Assembly (NCBI GenBank): GCA_964057225.1
Contig: OZ059897.1
Coordinates: forward strand, 18,910,001 to 18,974,000
Source of the DNA: Auanema rhodensis
Taxonomy: Eukaryota > Nematoda > Chromadorea > Rhabditida > Rhabditidae
DNA: 64,000 bases
Direction of reading: 5' to 3'
Part shown: positions 13,964 through 21,635 of the stretch, piece by piece
Numbering within the stretch: the stretch's first letter is position 1
How the letters are laid out: each line of letters begins with the position of its first letter
Notes under the pieces: model-generated
Databases searched by the model: none
Told to the model about the DNA's origin: nothing
The model's input: only the letters and a program-made list of their open reading frames with translations
Made by a program: the position numbers and the translations under genes

Positions 13964-13967
13964 CGCA
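13964..13967. repeat. Target site duplication (left copy), CGCA
   Basis: CGCA directly precedes the left LTR and recurs directly after the right LTR at 21632-21635. Removing the element and one copy restores an intact 351-bp monomer. The adjacent A at 13963/21631 allows a 5-bp reading (ACGCA). I prefer 4 bp because the LTR then begins with TG in element orientation. Confidence 0.85.
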
Positions 13968-14318
13968 AGTTATATTAGAGGAAACAAAAAGATCAAATAA
14001 GCAAACGATTTATTATTAAAAAATAGAAATAATCAAACAAAAAAATGAAAACAGAATCCCAAACTGCCTTTAATTTATTTCGAAAAAACAACAATACAAT
14101 TTTTAGGCCAAAATTATGAATTTGGTTGCAAAAGATGATTACGGTAGTTTCGTTGTCAAGGGAGCATTCTTTTGAAGACTAATTTTATCTTCTTTTTCTT
14201 TCATCGTAATTGAATCCAATCGTTTCTAAATGTTATTTTCAATGATATTTTGTTGTTATAAATATCATTCATAATATTCTATAATCAACCTATTTAACAA
14301 TATTCTCATTTCTTAACA
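13968..14318 (-). repeat. 3' LTR (351 bp)
   Basis: In element orientation it begins TGTTAAGAAATGAG and ends CTAATATAACT, with short inverted ends (GTTA/TAAC). By eye it is identical to the copy at 21281-21631. It supplies the polyadenylation signals for the element RNA. Its length equals the satellite period, but its sequence does not resemble the satellite. Confidence 0.93.
14009..14079 (-). terminator. Candidate polyadenylation signals (two AATAAA) in 3' LTR
   Basis: On the minus strand AATAAA occurs at 14079-14074 and again at 14014-14009, about 106 and 42 bases before the LTR end. Either could direct 3' end formation of the element transcript. In such AT-rich DNA the motif is common by chance, so this is a suggestion only. 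Confidence 0.4.
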
Positions 14319-14330
14319 TCCCCTCCCTTC
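14319..14330 (-). other. Polypurine tract (plus-strand primer)
   Basis: GAAGGGAGGGGA on the minus strand lies directly upstream of the 3' LTR start (TGTTAAG). This is the expected place for the RNase H-resistant primer of second-strand synthesis. Its edge supports placing the LTR boundary at 14318. Confidence 0.88.
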
Positions 14331-14443
14331 GAAACTTCGCGTCCCGAGATGTTCAACAATTATTTATTCAAAAAAATAAAAAACACAAAAAACACATATA
14401 TATAACTCATGATAGAACATCGCTTTTCTCTTAAGAAGACAAT
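14319..14443 (-). other. Element 3' UTR (125 bp)
   Basis: This non-coding stretch lies between the gag-pol stop codon and the 3' LTR. It includes the polypurine tract at its distal end. It has no room for an env gene and I see nothing else in it. Confidence 0.8.
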
Positions 14444-17400
14444 TCAGTACTGTTTTTTGAATTGGCTATATGGTTTGAACGTTTTGTGTAGAGTTCTGTT
14501 TGTGTTCTTTTCAAAGGTTTTGTTCATTATATGAGTTTGTTTTCGTTTCTCCATTCTATTTAACATAGACGAAACTCCTAACGATAGTAGTTTTTTCTGT
14601 AGCATGGTTAAAAAACTCTTAACATGTTCGTACAAAATACGATCAGATGTTTTCTGATAAGGCAGTGGCCCACCAGCAAACCAATAGTGCGTTACTAAAG
14701 CAACGTCATCACCTCGACAGCCTATATATTGTATCCATAACTTATCATTACGTGTTGTGCATTCTGCGGCAAAACATTCATGTACTTTTTGCCATGTTCG
14801 CATGCTATCAAAGAATGTGTTGTCATCAAATCTTGCAATAGGACTTATCAATATTATTTGTGCATTCAGGGCACAACCTAATCTTCCCAGTTGTTTAATC
14901 AGTTTGTCTGCTTCGTTTTCTTCGGAGATCAGCGGTAATACAATTAGTACATAACGTACGTTACAATAAGTCAACAATTTTGAAATAACATCATTTGATA
15001 AATTTTCATAGGTGATACAATTTCCGAAAGGAAAATTGAAATCTTTTGCCGCATTCATCCTTTTTGGAACAAACAAAAGATCTTTATCGGAAGGTTTTGC
15101 AGAACGATTTAATTTTTCAGACGCAATCAAAAACGCTTTAGAAATGTCATCGCTTGACATGTTGAATTCCACTGGGTTTTCGCAGGTGATGTGAAAATTC
15201 TCAAATAACGAAAAGTTGATCTTAGAGTGCAAACAATTTTGTTTTTGTAATATTATTGCATCAGCCATACTCTCAACATCAGGGTGGACGTTCATACGAT
15301 TTATATGAGCCAACTTCTCATTGATCCAAATCCTTGGATCCTTCATTACTTGTAGGAATTGAGCTAACCTGAAGGTATTCCTAACTCTAATTCCTTTCAA
15401 CGGTGTAGGACATTTATTGTTCAACAGATCTCCATAAGTAACCGTTTTGAACGAGCATATTTGTCTTTTTCCATCCGGTAGTTGTATCAGACCATCGCAT
15501 TCATACAGTGGATGACAAGCATCTTTGGGTTTTATCGTGAGGTTTCTATAAAAATTAATTTTTTTACTATAACTACTATCCTCTCCAATATTTTTGTAGT
15601 GTATCCTTTTAATTATGATTTCTCTGCGTCTTCTAACCGTTTCAACTGGTTTATCATCTATCGTAGATGGAATTCTTATCAGAAGATCGTATTGTATCTT
15701 CAAAGGTTCGCCTTTTCCCGAAATTTCGGTGATTAATGCCGACGTCTTATAAGACTCTATTATACGATATGGTCCCTTCAAATCATTTATCAATTTTTTA
15801 TTGACATGTTTACTTTTTTCGTTTATCATTTTCAGATATACTCTATCTCCTACTTTGAATTCTTGTATGTTTTTACAATTTTTCTTATCGTAATACATTT
15901 TGAATTTTTCACGCTCTTTATCGTTCCGTTCTATTGCTATATTTCGTGATAGTCTAAATCCCTCCAACAAATCAACTTTATATTCATCTAATTCATACTC
16001 TACTAAACTTGGTTTAGTTGGTTCTACAATATTAGATACCAAATATGGTTCGAACCCATGTAAAATAAAAAACGGGGATTCACCAGTTGCTTCGTGTGGT
16101 GTTGTATTATACGCATATGTTACAAACGGAAGTAACTTGTCCCACTCAGACGGACTGTTTCCTGCCTTTTTCAGAGCTCTTTGAATTGTTAAATTCACTC
16201 TCTCTGTTATACCGTTTTGTCTAGGATTATATCCCATGGTGGTGATCCATTCGATCTTGGTTATCTTTTTTATTTCTTCCACTATTTTGTTAACAAATTC
16301 GCTTCCTTTATCAGACAGGAACTGTTTAGGCCATTTGGCGCCTTCACATATCCATTTTTTAACTATTATATCAGCTATTGTTGCTGCAGATTTATCTGGT
16401 ACTGCGTATGCACCTAACCATTTACTAAAATGGTCTATTACAGCTACTACATAACGATTGTTGGATGTGGTTCTACCTAGATCCATGACATCAATTCCAA
16501 CTAGCTCATAAGGTTTTTCTGTTCGATATGGCTGTAATAATGGCTTACTTTTTGTTTTATTGTTTGCTAAAAAGCACTTTTTACACTCACTGTGCCATTT
16601 TCTCACATCTGAGTCTAAGCCTTCCCAAAAAAATTGTCTCTTCAGAGAACGTATAATTTTTTTCGGTCCAAAATGTGCTCCAAATAATCCTTCATGAGCT
16701 TCTTTATATATATCATATCTTTTTGACGGAGGAATGACTAATAATTTCTCACCCTTCTCGTTGATATAATACAAGTTTTCTTTTGCAATTAGAAAATCAC
16801 CGACAAATAGTTTATGTGCCAGTTTTGGCAAAAAAATTCTCTCTGTGAGTTTTTCATCCCTTCTGAGATTGATAATATTTTTGTAATTTTCATTCATCAT
16901 TAATTCAGCTATATTATCTCTCATTTGTAACGAACAAATATATTTTATATCTGAGTCACTTTCAAGATCAAAATTATCTTGAACTGGAACACCTCGCGAT
17001 AATGCGTCCGCTATAACATTTCCTTTTCCTTTGACATATTCAATAGTTATTCTGTATCGCTGTACCATGAGGCTCCACCTCAACATTCTCCCACTTGCTG
17101 TCTTCTTGAACAGACATGTCAATGGTTGATGATCAGTTTTCACAACTGTTTTTTCAGTATTATAAATGTAATATTGAAATTTCTCTAGCGCAAATACAAT
17201 AGCCAGAGCTTCTAAATCTGTTACATGATAATTTTTTTCCGCTTTTGACAAACCTTTAGAAACAAAGGCAATCGGGTGTAGAAAATTATCTTTTGCTTTT
17301 TGACATAACACCGCTCCTACACCAGATGCACACGCATCAGTGTATATAATATATGGGTTTTTACCGCTATTTGCACCTTCCCAGTCAGGCTGTATTAGTA

Positions 17401-20400
17401 CAGGAGCTTGAGTAAGCTTTTTCTTTAGAATTTCAAAAGCATCTTTTCTCTCTCGGGTCCATTCCCATTTACTTTTTTCACTTGTCATTTCGTGCATTGG
17501 TTTAGCAATTGCTGCAAAATTTAGCACAAATTTTCTGTAATACGACGCCATTCCCAAGAATGTTCTTAATTCAGCAATTGTATTTGGTAAGGGATACTTT
17601 AAAATTGCCTCAATTTTATTTGGATCGGCGTGAATACCTTTTCCGTTTACTTTGTGGCCCAAATAATCCACTTCGTTTTGTAAAAGTTTACATTTAACCG
17701 CTTTCAACGATAAATTTGCTTGTTTCAACGCTTCAAAAACATTCTTCATAACTTCAAAATGTCTTTCAAAAGTATCTGTTGCGATCATTATATCGTCTAT
17801 ATAAACAAAAACTTCATTGCTTTTGAGTAAATCTCCCAGAGCTTTGTCCATCATTCTTTGGAATGTTGGTGGACTAGTTGCTAAGCCAAAAGGACATACT
17901 ACAAATTGAAAAGATCCTTCGCTGGTCACGAAAGATGTTTTTTCTTTATCTTCTTCGGAAAGTTTTATTTGCCAAAACCCCGACGATAGATCAAATGTGG
18001 AAAATATTTTCTTCCCGTTCATCGATCTAAGAATGATATCTATCGTTGGTATTGGATAAGCATCTAGTTTTAAGACCTTATTCAGTTCTCTATAATCTAT
18101 ACAGAGTCTGATAGATTTGTCTTTTTTCTCTACTAAGACTACAGGGCTTGCCCATGCGCTTTGGCTAGGTTCTATAATCGCTCTTTGTAATAGGTCTTTT
18201 ATAATACCTCTAAACTCATTTTTTATACCAAACGGCACTGGTCGTACTTTTTGACGAATAGGACTCGCATCTCCCGTATCAATATTCATAGTGACAATAT
18301 TTGTTTGCTGCAGATCAGCATCAACCAACGCAAATATCGCTGAATAATTTTCTAAAAGGTCTTTGACCTTTGGCTCAAAGGTTACACCACTTTTCTCTTC
18401 TAAGACTGCAATGACTTTTTCTGCTCTTCCAACCGGATCTGTTGGTTTAGCGTATTGATCTAACATACGCATTTCTAACACATCAATTGATTCGGTTTTC
18501 AATTCGTCATTCAGTGCAGTCAGCTTTTCAGTCCAATTCTCGGACTCCCATTCACCGACAATCTCTCCTTTCTTTATTGTGGTTGGCTGGCATGTCATGT
18601 TAGCAACGATTACTGTAGTGGAATTATTGTTGTCCACTTTACAGATTCCCGTAAGTACATCATGCCTATGCGACACTAGTAAACTATCTTTCTGTTCATC
18701 ACACGAAATTTTTAGCGTTCTACTTTTATTCGCAGGTATAAAAACTCTCTGTAAGGCTACGGCCTCTTTTGTATAAAATTTCAAAATTATACCCAAATTT
18801 TCTAAGGCATTTGTTCCTAACAAAATAGATTCTTCTCTACTTTTTTGTACTAAAAAGCTTACATTACTAGTTTTCTTGCTTTCTAAACACGTAACTTTGC
18901 AACTTATTGCTCCTACAAAATTCATTTTTGTGCCCGAAGCATTGGCAATATATTTATCACCTTTCCACGGTATTTGAGTAACCGATCGATCCAGATCAAC
19001 CCCGTCACTCATCAAATTTACCAGTGCTTGTGATGACATCACCGATATTTGAGATCCTGTATCGATAAGGACTCTTTTTTTGGATTTCTCACAAATTATC
19101 ATAGATAATAAACTTTGTTCGCCAATTAACTCTGAATTGGTTATGGAATTGCATGTTTGAATAGTTTTATTCCAAACTTCTGCTTGATTTCTCATTCCGG
19201 GCTCATTATGCTTTTCAACATTCTCTATTCGTTTAGGATAGTTGTTGGAAGGTTTCTTCCTCTCAAAGCATTGTGCTGCTGAATGGCCTTTTTTGTTACA
19301 TATGTAGCAAATTATTTCTCTCCTACTTGGAGGTTCTCTAATTCCGCCCACGTACCTATTCCGATCATTTGTGTAATAATTATTCGTATCGATATGGTTT
19401 TTTTCATATCTGAGCTTAGGTAAAATTCTGTTTGAATTTCTCCCTTTCTCTCGCTGTTCATCATAAACACGTTTATTTCTTTCGCAGCGTAACGCTATCT
19501 CTTTAACTTTTTCATAGACCAAATCTTCTTCGCTTTTCTCTATGGTTTCTAATAGATGAATAGCGCATGAACAATCTCTGAGTGCTTCATAGAGCATCTG
19601 GGCTCTTAAAAACGATAATTTCCTTGTAGGAAATTCTGGGTACGCTTTTCTTGAGGTCTCTTCCAGTTTTTTACAGAAAACAATCAGTGTTTTGTTACTA
19701 TTGTACTGTAAAGTTTTGAGCGAAGAAATAGCATCTAATCTGCTCGTTCGTTTAACACACACTCTCTGTTTATGAAGTTCTTCGATGATAACTTCTAACG
19801 AACTCTCTCTAATTGTTTCTGGCAGTTCGTCGTATCTGTCTCGTGCTTCTCCTTTTAGCTTATCAACGAACAGCATCTTCCGACTACTGGCCGTCAGAGT
19901 ACCTTTTGGATACTTGAGATTGAAACTTTCAATGAACTGATTCCATTTTTCCAACGAGTCGTTAGAAAAATAAGGAACATCAGGTAACATTTGTGCTCTT
20001 ATCATCTCTAACAACGCGTCGTTTTGCGCATTTAATCCAGCATAATGTAAAGGTGACGTACCCCTGAAGTTGTATGGATAGTGTTGGTCCTGTTGATTTG
20101 GTTCCATTTCCACTATTTCCTTGGAGTGTGTTCTCACTGTTCGCTCCTTAATTTTTGTTTTGAGTTCAGCACTCTCAACAGAATTACCTCTAGTTCGCTC
20201 ATCCAAAATCATTTCTGCCATGGCTGTTTCAGTATCTTCTTGATTCAAGCTTGATTTCTGAAATTGCCAACTGTTACTTATTCTCTGTTGCAATTCTTTT
20301 AGATTACAATCGAAAGTATCACATAAAGTTTTCACAGTTTCATGAATAACAAGTAACTCTTGCACTATATTATTCTCATTGAGTTGGAAGTTATCTGTTA

Positions 20401-20773
20401 TGTCTTTAATTATTTCCGCTCGTTTCTTACTGATCTTTAAAACATCACTAAGATCTGAAGGTTTTTTCAGACCTTCGTTGTTCATCACTAATAGCATTGA
20501 ATAAACAAATTCCCAAGTTTTTCCTTTTCTAATCTCGCTTTTTAGGTTACTTTTCACTAAATTGCGGGTTTTTAGTATTCTTTGTTCAGTTCTTTTTTTT
20601 TCAGTAGCGTTTCTGATTTTTTCAAGGAACTCTTTATATATCATTTCATTATAAGGCTCCAAAGCCTTAAATGTTTGATTCACTAATGAATTAAGGATTA
20701 CCTCAGAAAACACATTTTCGAAATCCATTTCACAGAGTTGTTCTGTTTCAAACGTTTCGTTCTCAATCGACAT
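14444..20773 (-). CDS. Gag-Pol polyprotein of a Ty3/Gypsy retrotransposon
   Basis: This 2109-residue single frame starts at ATG 20773-20771 (G at -3) and ends at TGA 14446-14444. It encodes the particle and the enzymes for retrotransposition. Gag occupies about residues 1-550: a retrotransposon-gag capsid-like region at about 265-435, then one CCHC knuckle (C489, C492, H497, C502). The aspartic protease has D571-T-G-S and a later LLGTNALENLG. Reverse transcriptase spans about 850-1045, with D928 and the YIDD box (991-994). RNase H has D1146, E1188, D1214 and D1256. Integrase has a zinc-binding H1360, H1367, C1397, C1400 and the D1428, D1488, E1524 triad (D,D35E), followed by a GPY/F-like segment (LKGPYRIIE, about 1665-1673). 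Residues from about 1705 onward form an unassigned extension. Gag and Pol are fused with no frameshift or stop between them, so the Gag:Pol ratio must be set some other way. No transmembrane segment typical of Env is visible. Confidence 0.97.
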   Translation of the reverse strand: MSIENETFETEQLCEMDFENVFSEVILNSLVNQTFKALEPYNEMIYKEFLEKIRNATEKKRTEQRILKTRNLVKSNLKSEIRKGKTWEFVYSMLLVMNNEGLKKPSDLSDVLKISKKRAEIIKDITDNFQLNENNIVQELLVIHETVKTLCDTFDCNLKELQQRISNSWQFQKSSLNQEDTETAMAEMILDERTRGNSVESAELKTKIKERTVRTHSKEIVEMEPNQQDQHYPYNFRGTSPLHYAGLNAQNDALLEMIRAQMLPDVPYFSNDSLEKWNQFIESFNLKYPKGTLTASSRKMLFVDKLKGEARDRYDELPETIRESSLEVIIEELHKQRVCVKRTSRLDAISSLKTLQYNSNKTLIVFCKKLEETSRKAYPEFPTRKLSFLRAQMLYEALRDCSCAIHLLETIEKSEEDLVYEKVKEIALRCERNKRVYDEQREKGRNSNRILPKLRYEKNHIDTNNYYTNDRNRYVGGIREPPSRREIICYICNKKGHSAAQCFERKKPSNNYPKRIENVEKHNEPGMRNQAEVWNKTIQTCNSITNSELIGEQSLLSMIICEKSKKRVLIDTGSQISVMSSQALVNLMSDGVDLDRSVTQIPWKGDKYIANASGTKMNFVGAISCKVTCLESKKTSNVSFLVQKSREESILLGTNALENLGIILKFYTKEAVALQRVFIPANKSRTLKISCDEQKDSLLVSHRHDVLTGICKVDNNNSTTVIVANMTCQPTTIKKGEIVGEWESENWTEKLTALNDELKTESIDVLEMRMLDQYAKPTDPVGRAEKVIAVLEEKSGVTFEPKVKDLLENYSAIFALVDADLQQTNIVTMNIDTGDASPIRQKVRPVPFGIKNEFRGIIKDLLQRAIIEPSQSAWASPVVLVEKKDKSIRLCIDYRELNKVLKLDAYPIPTIDIILRSMNGKKIFSTFDLSSGFWQIKLSEEDKEKTSFVTSEGSFQFVVCPFGLATSPPTFQRMMDKALGDLLKSNEVFVYIDDIMIATDTFERHFEVMKNVFEALKQANLSLKAVKCKLLQNEVDYLGHKVNGKGIHADPNKIEAILKYPLPNTIAELRTFLGMASYYRKFVLNFAAIAKPMHEMTSEKSKWEWTRERKDAFEILKKKLTQAPVLIQPDWEGANSGKNPYIIYTDACASGVGAVLCQKAKDNFLHPIAFVSKGLSKAEKNYHVTDLEALAIVFALEKFQYYIYNTEKTVVKTDHQPLTCLFKKTASGRMLRWSLMVQRYRITIEYVKGKGNVIADALSRGVPVQDNFDLESDSDIKYICSLQMRDNIAELMMNENYKNIINLRRDEKLTERIFLPKLAHKLFVGDFLIAKENLYYINEKGEKLLVIPPSKRYDIYKEAHEGLFGAHFGPKKIIRSLKRQFFWEGLDSDVRKWHSECKKCFLANNKTKSKPLLQPYRTEKPYELVGIDVMDLGRTTSNNRYVVAVIDHFSKWLGAYAVPDKSAATIADIIVKKWICEGAKWPKQFLSDKGSEFVNKIVEEIKKITKIEWITTMGYNPRQNGITERVNLTIQRALKKAGNSPSEWDKLLPFVTYAYNTTPHEATGESPFFILHGFEPYLVSNIVEPTKPSLVEYELDEYKVDLLEGFRLSRNIAIERNDKEREKFKMYYDKKNCKNIQEFKVGDRVYLKMINEKSKHVNKKLINDLKGPYRIIESYKTSALITEISGKGEPLKIQYDLLIRIPSTIDDKPVETVRRRREIIIKRIHYKNIGEDSSYSKKINFYRNLTIKPKDACHPLYECDGLIQLPDGKRQICSFKTVTYGDLLNNKCPTPLKGIRVRNTFRLAQFLQVMKDPRIWINEKLAHINRMNVHPDVESMADAIILQKQNCLHSKINFSLFENFHITCENPVEFNMSSDDISKAFLIASEKLNRSAKPSDKDLLFVPKRMNAAKDFNFPFGNCITYENLSNDVISKLLTYCNVRYVLIVLPLISEENEADKLIKQLGRLGCALNAQIILISPIARFDDNTFFDSMRTWQKVHECFAAECTTRNDKLWIQYIGCRGDDVALVTHYWFAGGPLPYQKTSDRILYEHVKSFLTMLQKKLLSLGVSSMLNRMEKRKQTHIMNKTFEKNTNRTLHKTFKPYSQFKKQY
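14447..15661 (-). other. C-terminal extension of Gag-Pol (about 405 aa, unassigned)
   Basis: This is the part of the polyprotein after the integrase GPY/F module, residues about 1705-2109. It contains RRRR (1714-1717), a Cys-containing stretch at about 1753-1789, a compact alpha/beta-looking region at about 1895-2060, and a basic tail from 2070. The alpha/beta region shows GNCIT (1917-1921), two short hydrophobic strands (YVLIVLPLI at 1941-1949 and AQIILISPIA at 1971-1980) and H2029 before FAGGPLP. The spacing recalls SGNH/GDSL hydrolases, with Cys in place of the nucleophilic Ser, but the match is weak and no complete catalytic set is evident. The hydrophobic segments are too short to be membrane spans, so it is not an Env. 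Confidence 0.6.
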
Positions 20774-21280
20774 CTCGAATAGGCACTGCTATACGAATCT
20801 CTACAAACAAAATAATTTTGCTAATGCAGGAATTTTTTGATCAAATTCTAGTATTTAGAATTAATAATCAGAACAATCTGATAAGCAAATTGTATCAATC
20901 TAATAGATCTGTGTTCAGTAATCTTACTACTACTCAAGTTCTGTTTACAATGATGAGATGTCTTTGGTAGAAAATTCCGAAAAATTTTTTTCTACCTAAA
21001 CACTAGCACCAGATCTTATTAATTCCAATAACTCGTAAATATACTCGGATACAATGCGTAACCACAGTACAAAACTTTGATGAGCTATTGAAACCAATAA
21101 CAATCTATAATTTTCCTTTCTTATTTAGTTAGACTAAATAAAATTGGCAAACTATAAACAGAACCCGATTTGGGTAGCAGTGACTAAACCACCAGAATCT
21201 ATTCGATTAAGGGTTGTATAAGCTATTCGCTTAACCCAGACTAATACGAAAAAAAAACTGAACAACCAGTTCGGCCCCCA
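20774..21280 (-). other. Element leader (5' UTR, 507 bp)
   Basis: This untranslated stretch lies between the 5' LTR and the gag-pol start codon. It begins with the primer binding site and would be expected to contain the packaging signal of the element RNA. Beyond the primer site I see no motif I can support. Confidence 0.75.
21263..21280 (-). other. Primer binding site, probably tRNA-Pro type
   Basis: On the minus strand TGGGGGCCGAACTGGTTG starts immediately after the 5' LTR end (AACT). TGG pairs with the CCA tail of a tRNA. The next base requires a C discriminator and an acceptor 3' strand TTCGGCC. A C discriminator and GGGGGC context are features of the tRNA-Pro primer sites I know. The assignment to proline is inferred, but the site itself is clear from its position. 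Confidence 0.8.
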
Positions 21281-21631
21281 AGTTATATTAGAGGAAACAA
21301 AAAGATCAAATAAGCAAACGATTTATTATTAAAAAATAGAAATAATCAAACAAAAAAATGAAAACAGAATCCCAAACTGCCTTTAATTTATTTCGAAAAA
21401 ACAACAATACAATTTTTAGGCCAAAATTATGAATTTGGTTGCAAAAGATGATTACGGTAGTTTCGTTGTCAAGGGAGCATTCTTTTGAAGACTAATTTTA
21501 TCTTCTTTTTCTTTCATCGTAATTGAATCCAATCGTTTCTAAATGTTATTTTCAATGATATTTTGTTGTTATAAATATCATTCATAATATTCTATAATCA
21601 ACCTATTTAACAATATTCTCATTTCTTAACA
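21281..21631 (-). repeat. 5' LTR (351 bp)
   Basis: This is the promoter-bearing LTR in element orientation, identical by eye to the copy at 13968-14318. The boundary is set by the primer binding site on one side and the CGCA duplication on the other. The base at 21631 could belong to either the LTR or the target duplication. Confidence 0.93.
21569..21576 (-). promoter_or_regulatory. Candidate TATA element in 5' LTR
   Basis: ATTTATAA on the minus strand lies about 55 bases into the LTR, a reasonable place for a U3 promoter element. The region is AT-rich and other TATA-like strings occur nearby, so support is weak. Confidence 0.3.
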
Positions 21632-21635
21632 CGCA
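21632..21635. repeat. Target site duplication (right copy), CGCA
   Basis: This matches 13964-13967 and corresponds to satellite unit positions 275-278. The monomer resumes without loss after it. Confidence 0.85.

Larger units (their letters stand above)
1..13967 (+). repeat. Satellite array, left block (39.8 monomers of 351 bp)
   Basis: This block is a head-to-tail array whose unit begins with GAAAAATGATGCATTAG. Unit starts fall at 1, 352, 703 and so on to 13690, and the phase is exact over 39 monomers, so there is no net indel. Monomers differ at only a few sites each. The recurring differences are T76>G, T121>A, T133>C with G150>A, T243>A, C292>G, and the tail at 311-329, which reads GAGAAACGCTTAATA, AAGAAACACTTGATA, GAGAAACRCTTACTA or GAAAAACGCTTGATA. 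No inversion is present. The last monomer (13690-13967) is cut after unit position 278 by the retrotransposon. No coding potential beyond short accidental frames is seen. Confidence 0.98.
13968..21631 (-). mobile_element. Intact Ty3/Gypsy LTR retrotransposon
   Basis: In element order it consists of the 5' LTR (right copy), primer binding site, 507-bp leader, one gag-pol frame, short 3' UTR, polypurine tract and 3' LTR (left copy). The domain order protease, reverse transcriptase, RNase H, integrase is that of Ty3/Gypsy, not Copia. The reading frame is unbroken, the catalytic motifs are present, and the two LTRs look identical by eye, so the insertion is recent and possibly active. It carries no recognisable env gene. 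It sits in satellite DNA with the monomer order continuous on both sides. The nearest family I can suggest from motif style is the nematode Cer1-like group, which is an inference from memory. Confidence 0.97.

Noticed and set aside
1-13967. CRISPR-like array or tandem gene family
   Set aside because: The repeat unit is contiguous, with no unique spacers, and has no conserved reading frame.
14319-14443. Possible env gene downstream of pol
   Set aside because: Only 125 bp separate the stop codon from the LTR. The C-terminal extension of Pol lacks a signal peptide or a membrane span of adequate length.
14647-18776. Several plus-strand open frames of 60-94 codons
   Set aside because: All lie antisense to the intact gag-pol frame and show no recognisable domain. 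They are shadows of the coding strand.
20005-20068. Ankyrin-like string GTSPLHYAG in the Gag region (residues about 236-256)
   Set aside because: A single partial motif without neighbouring repeats is not enough to call an ankyrin domain.
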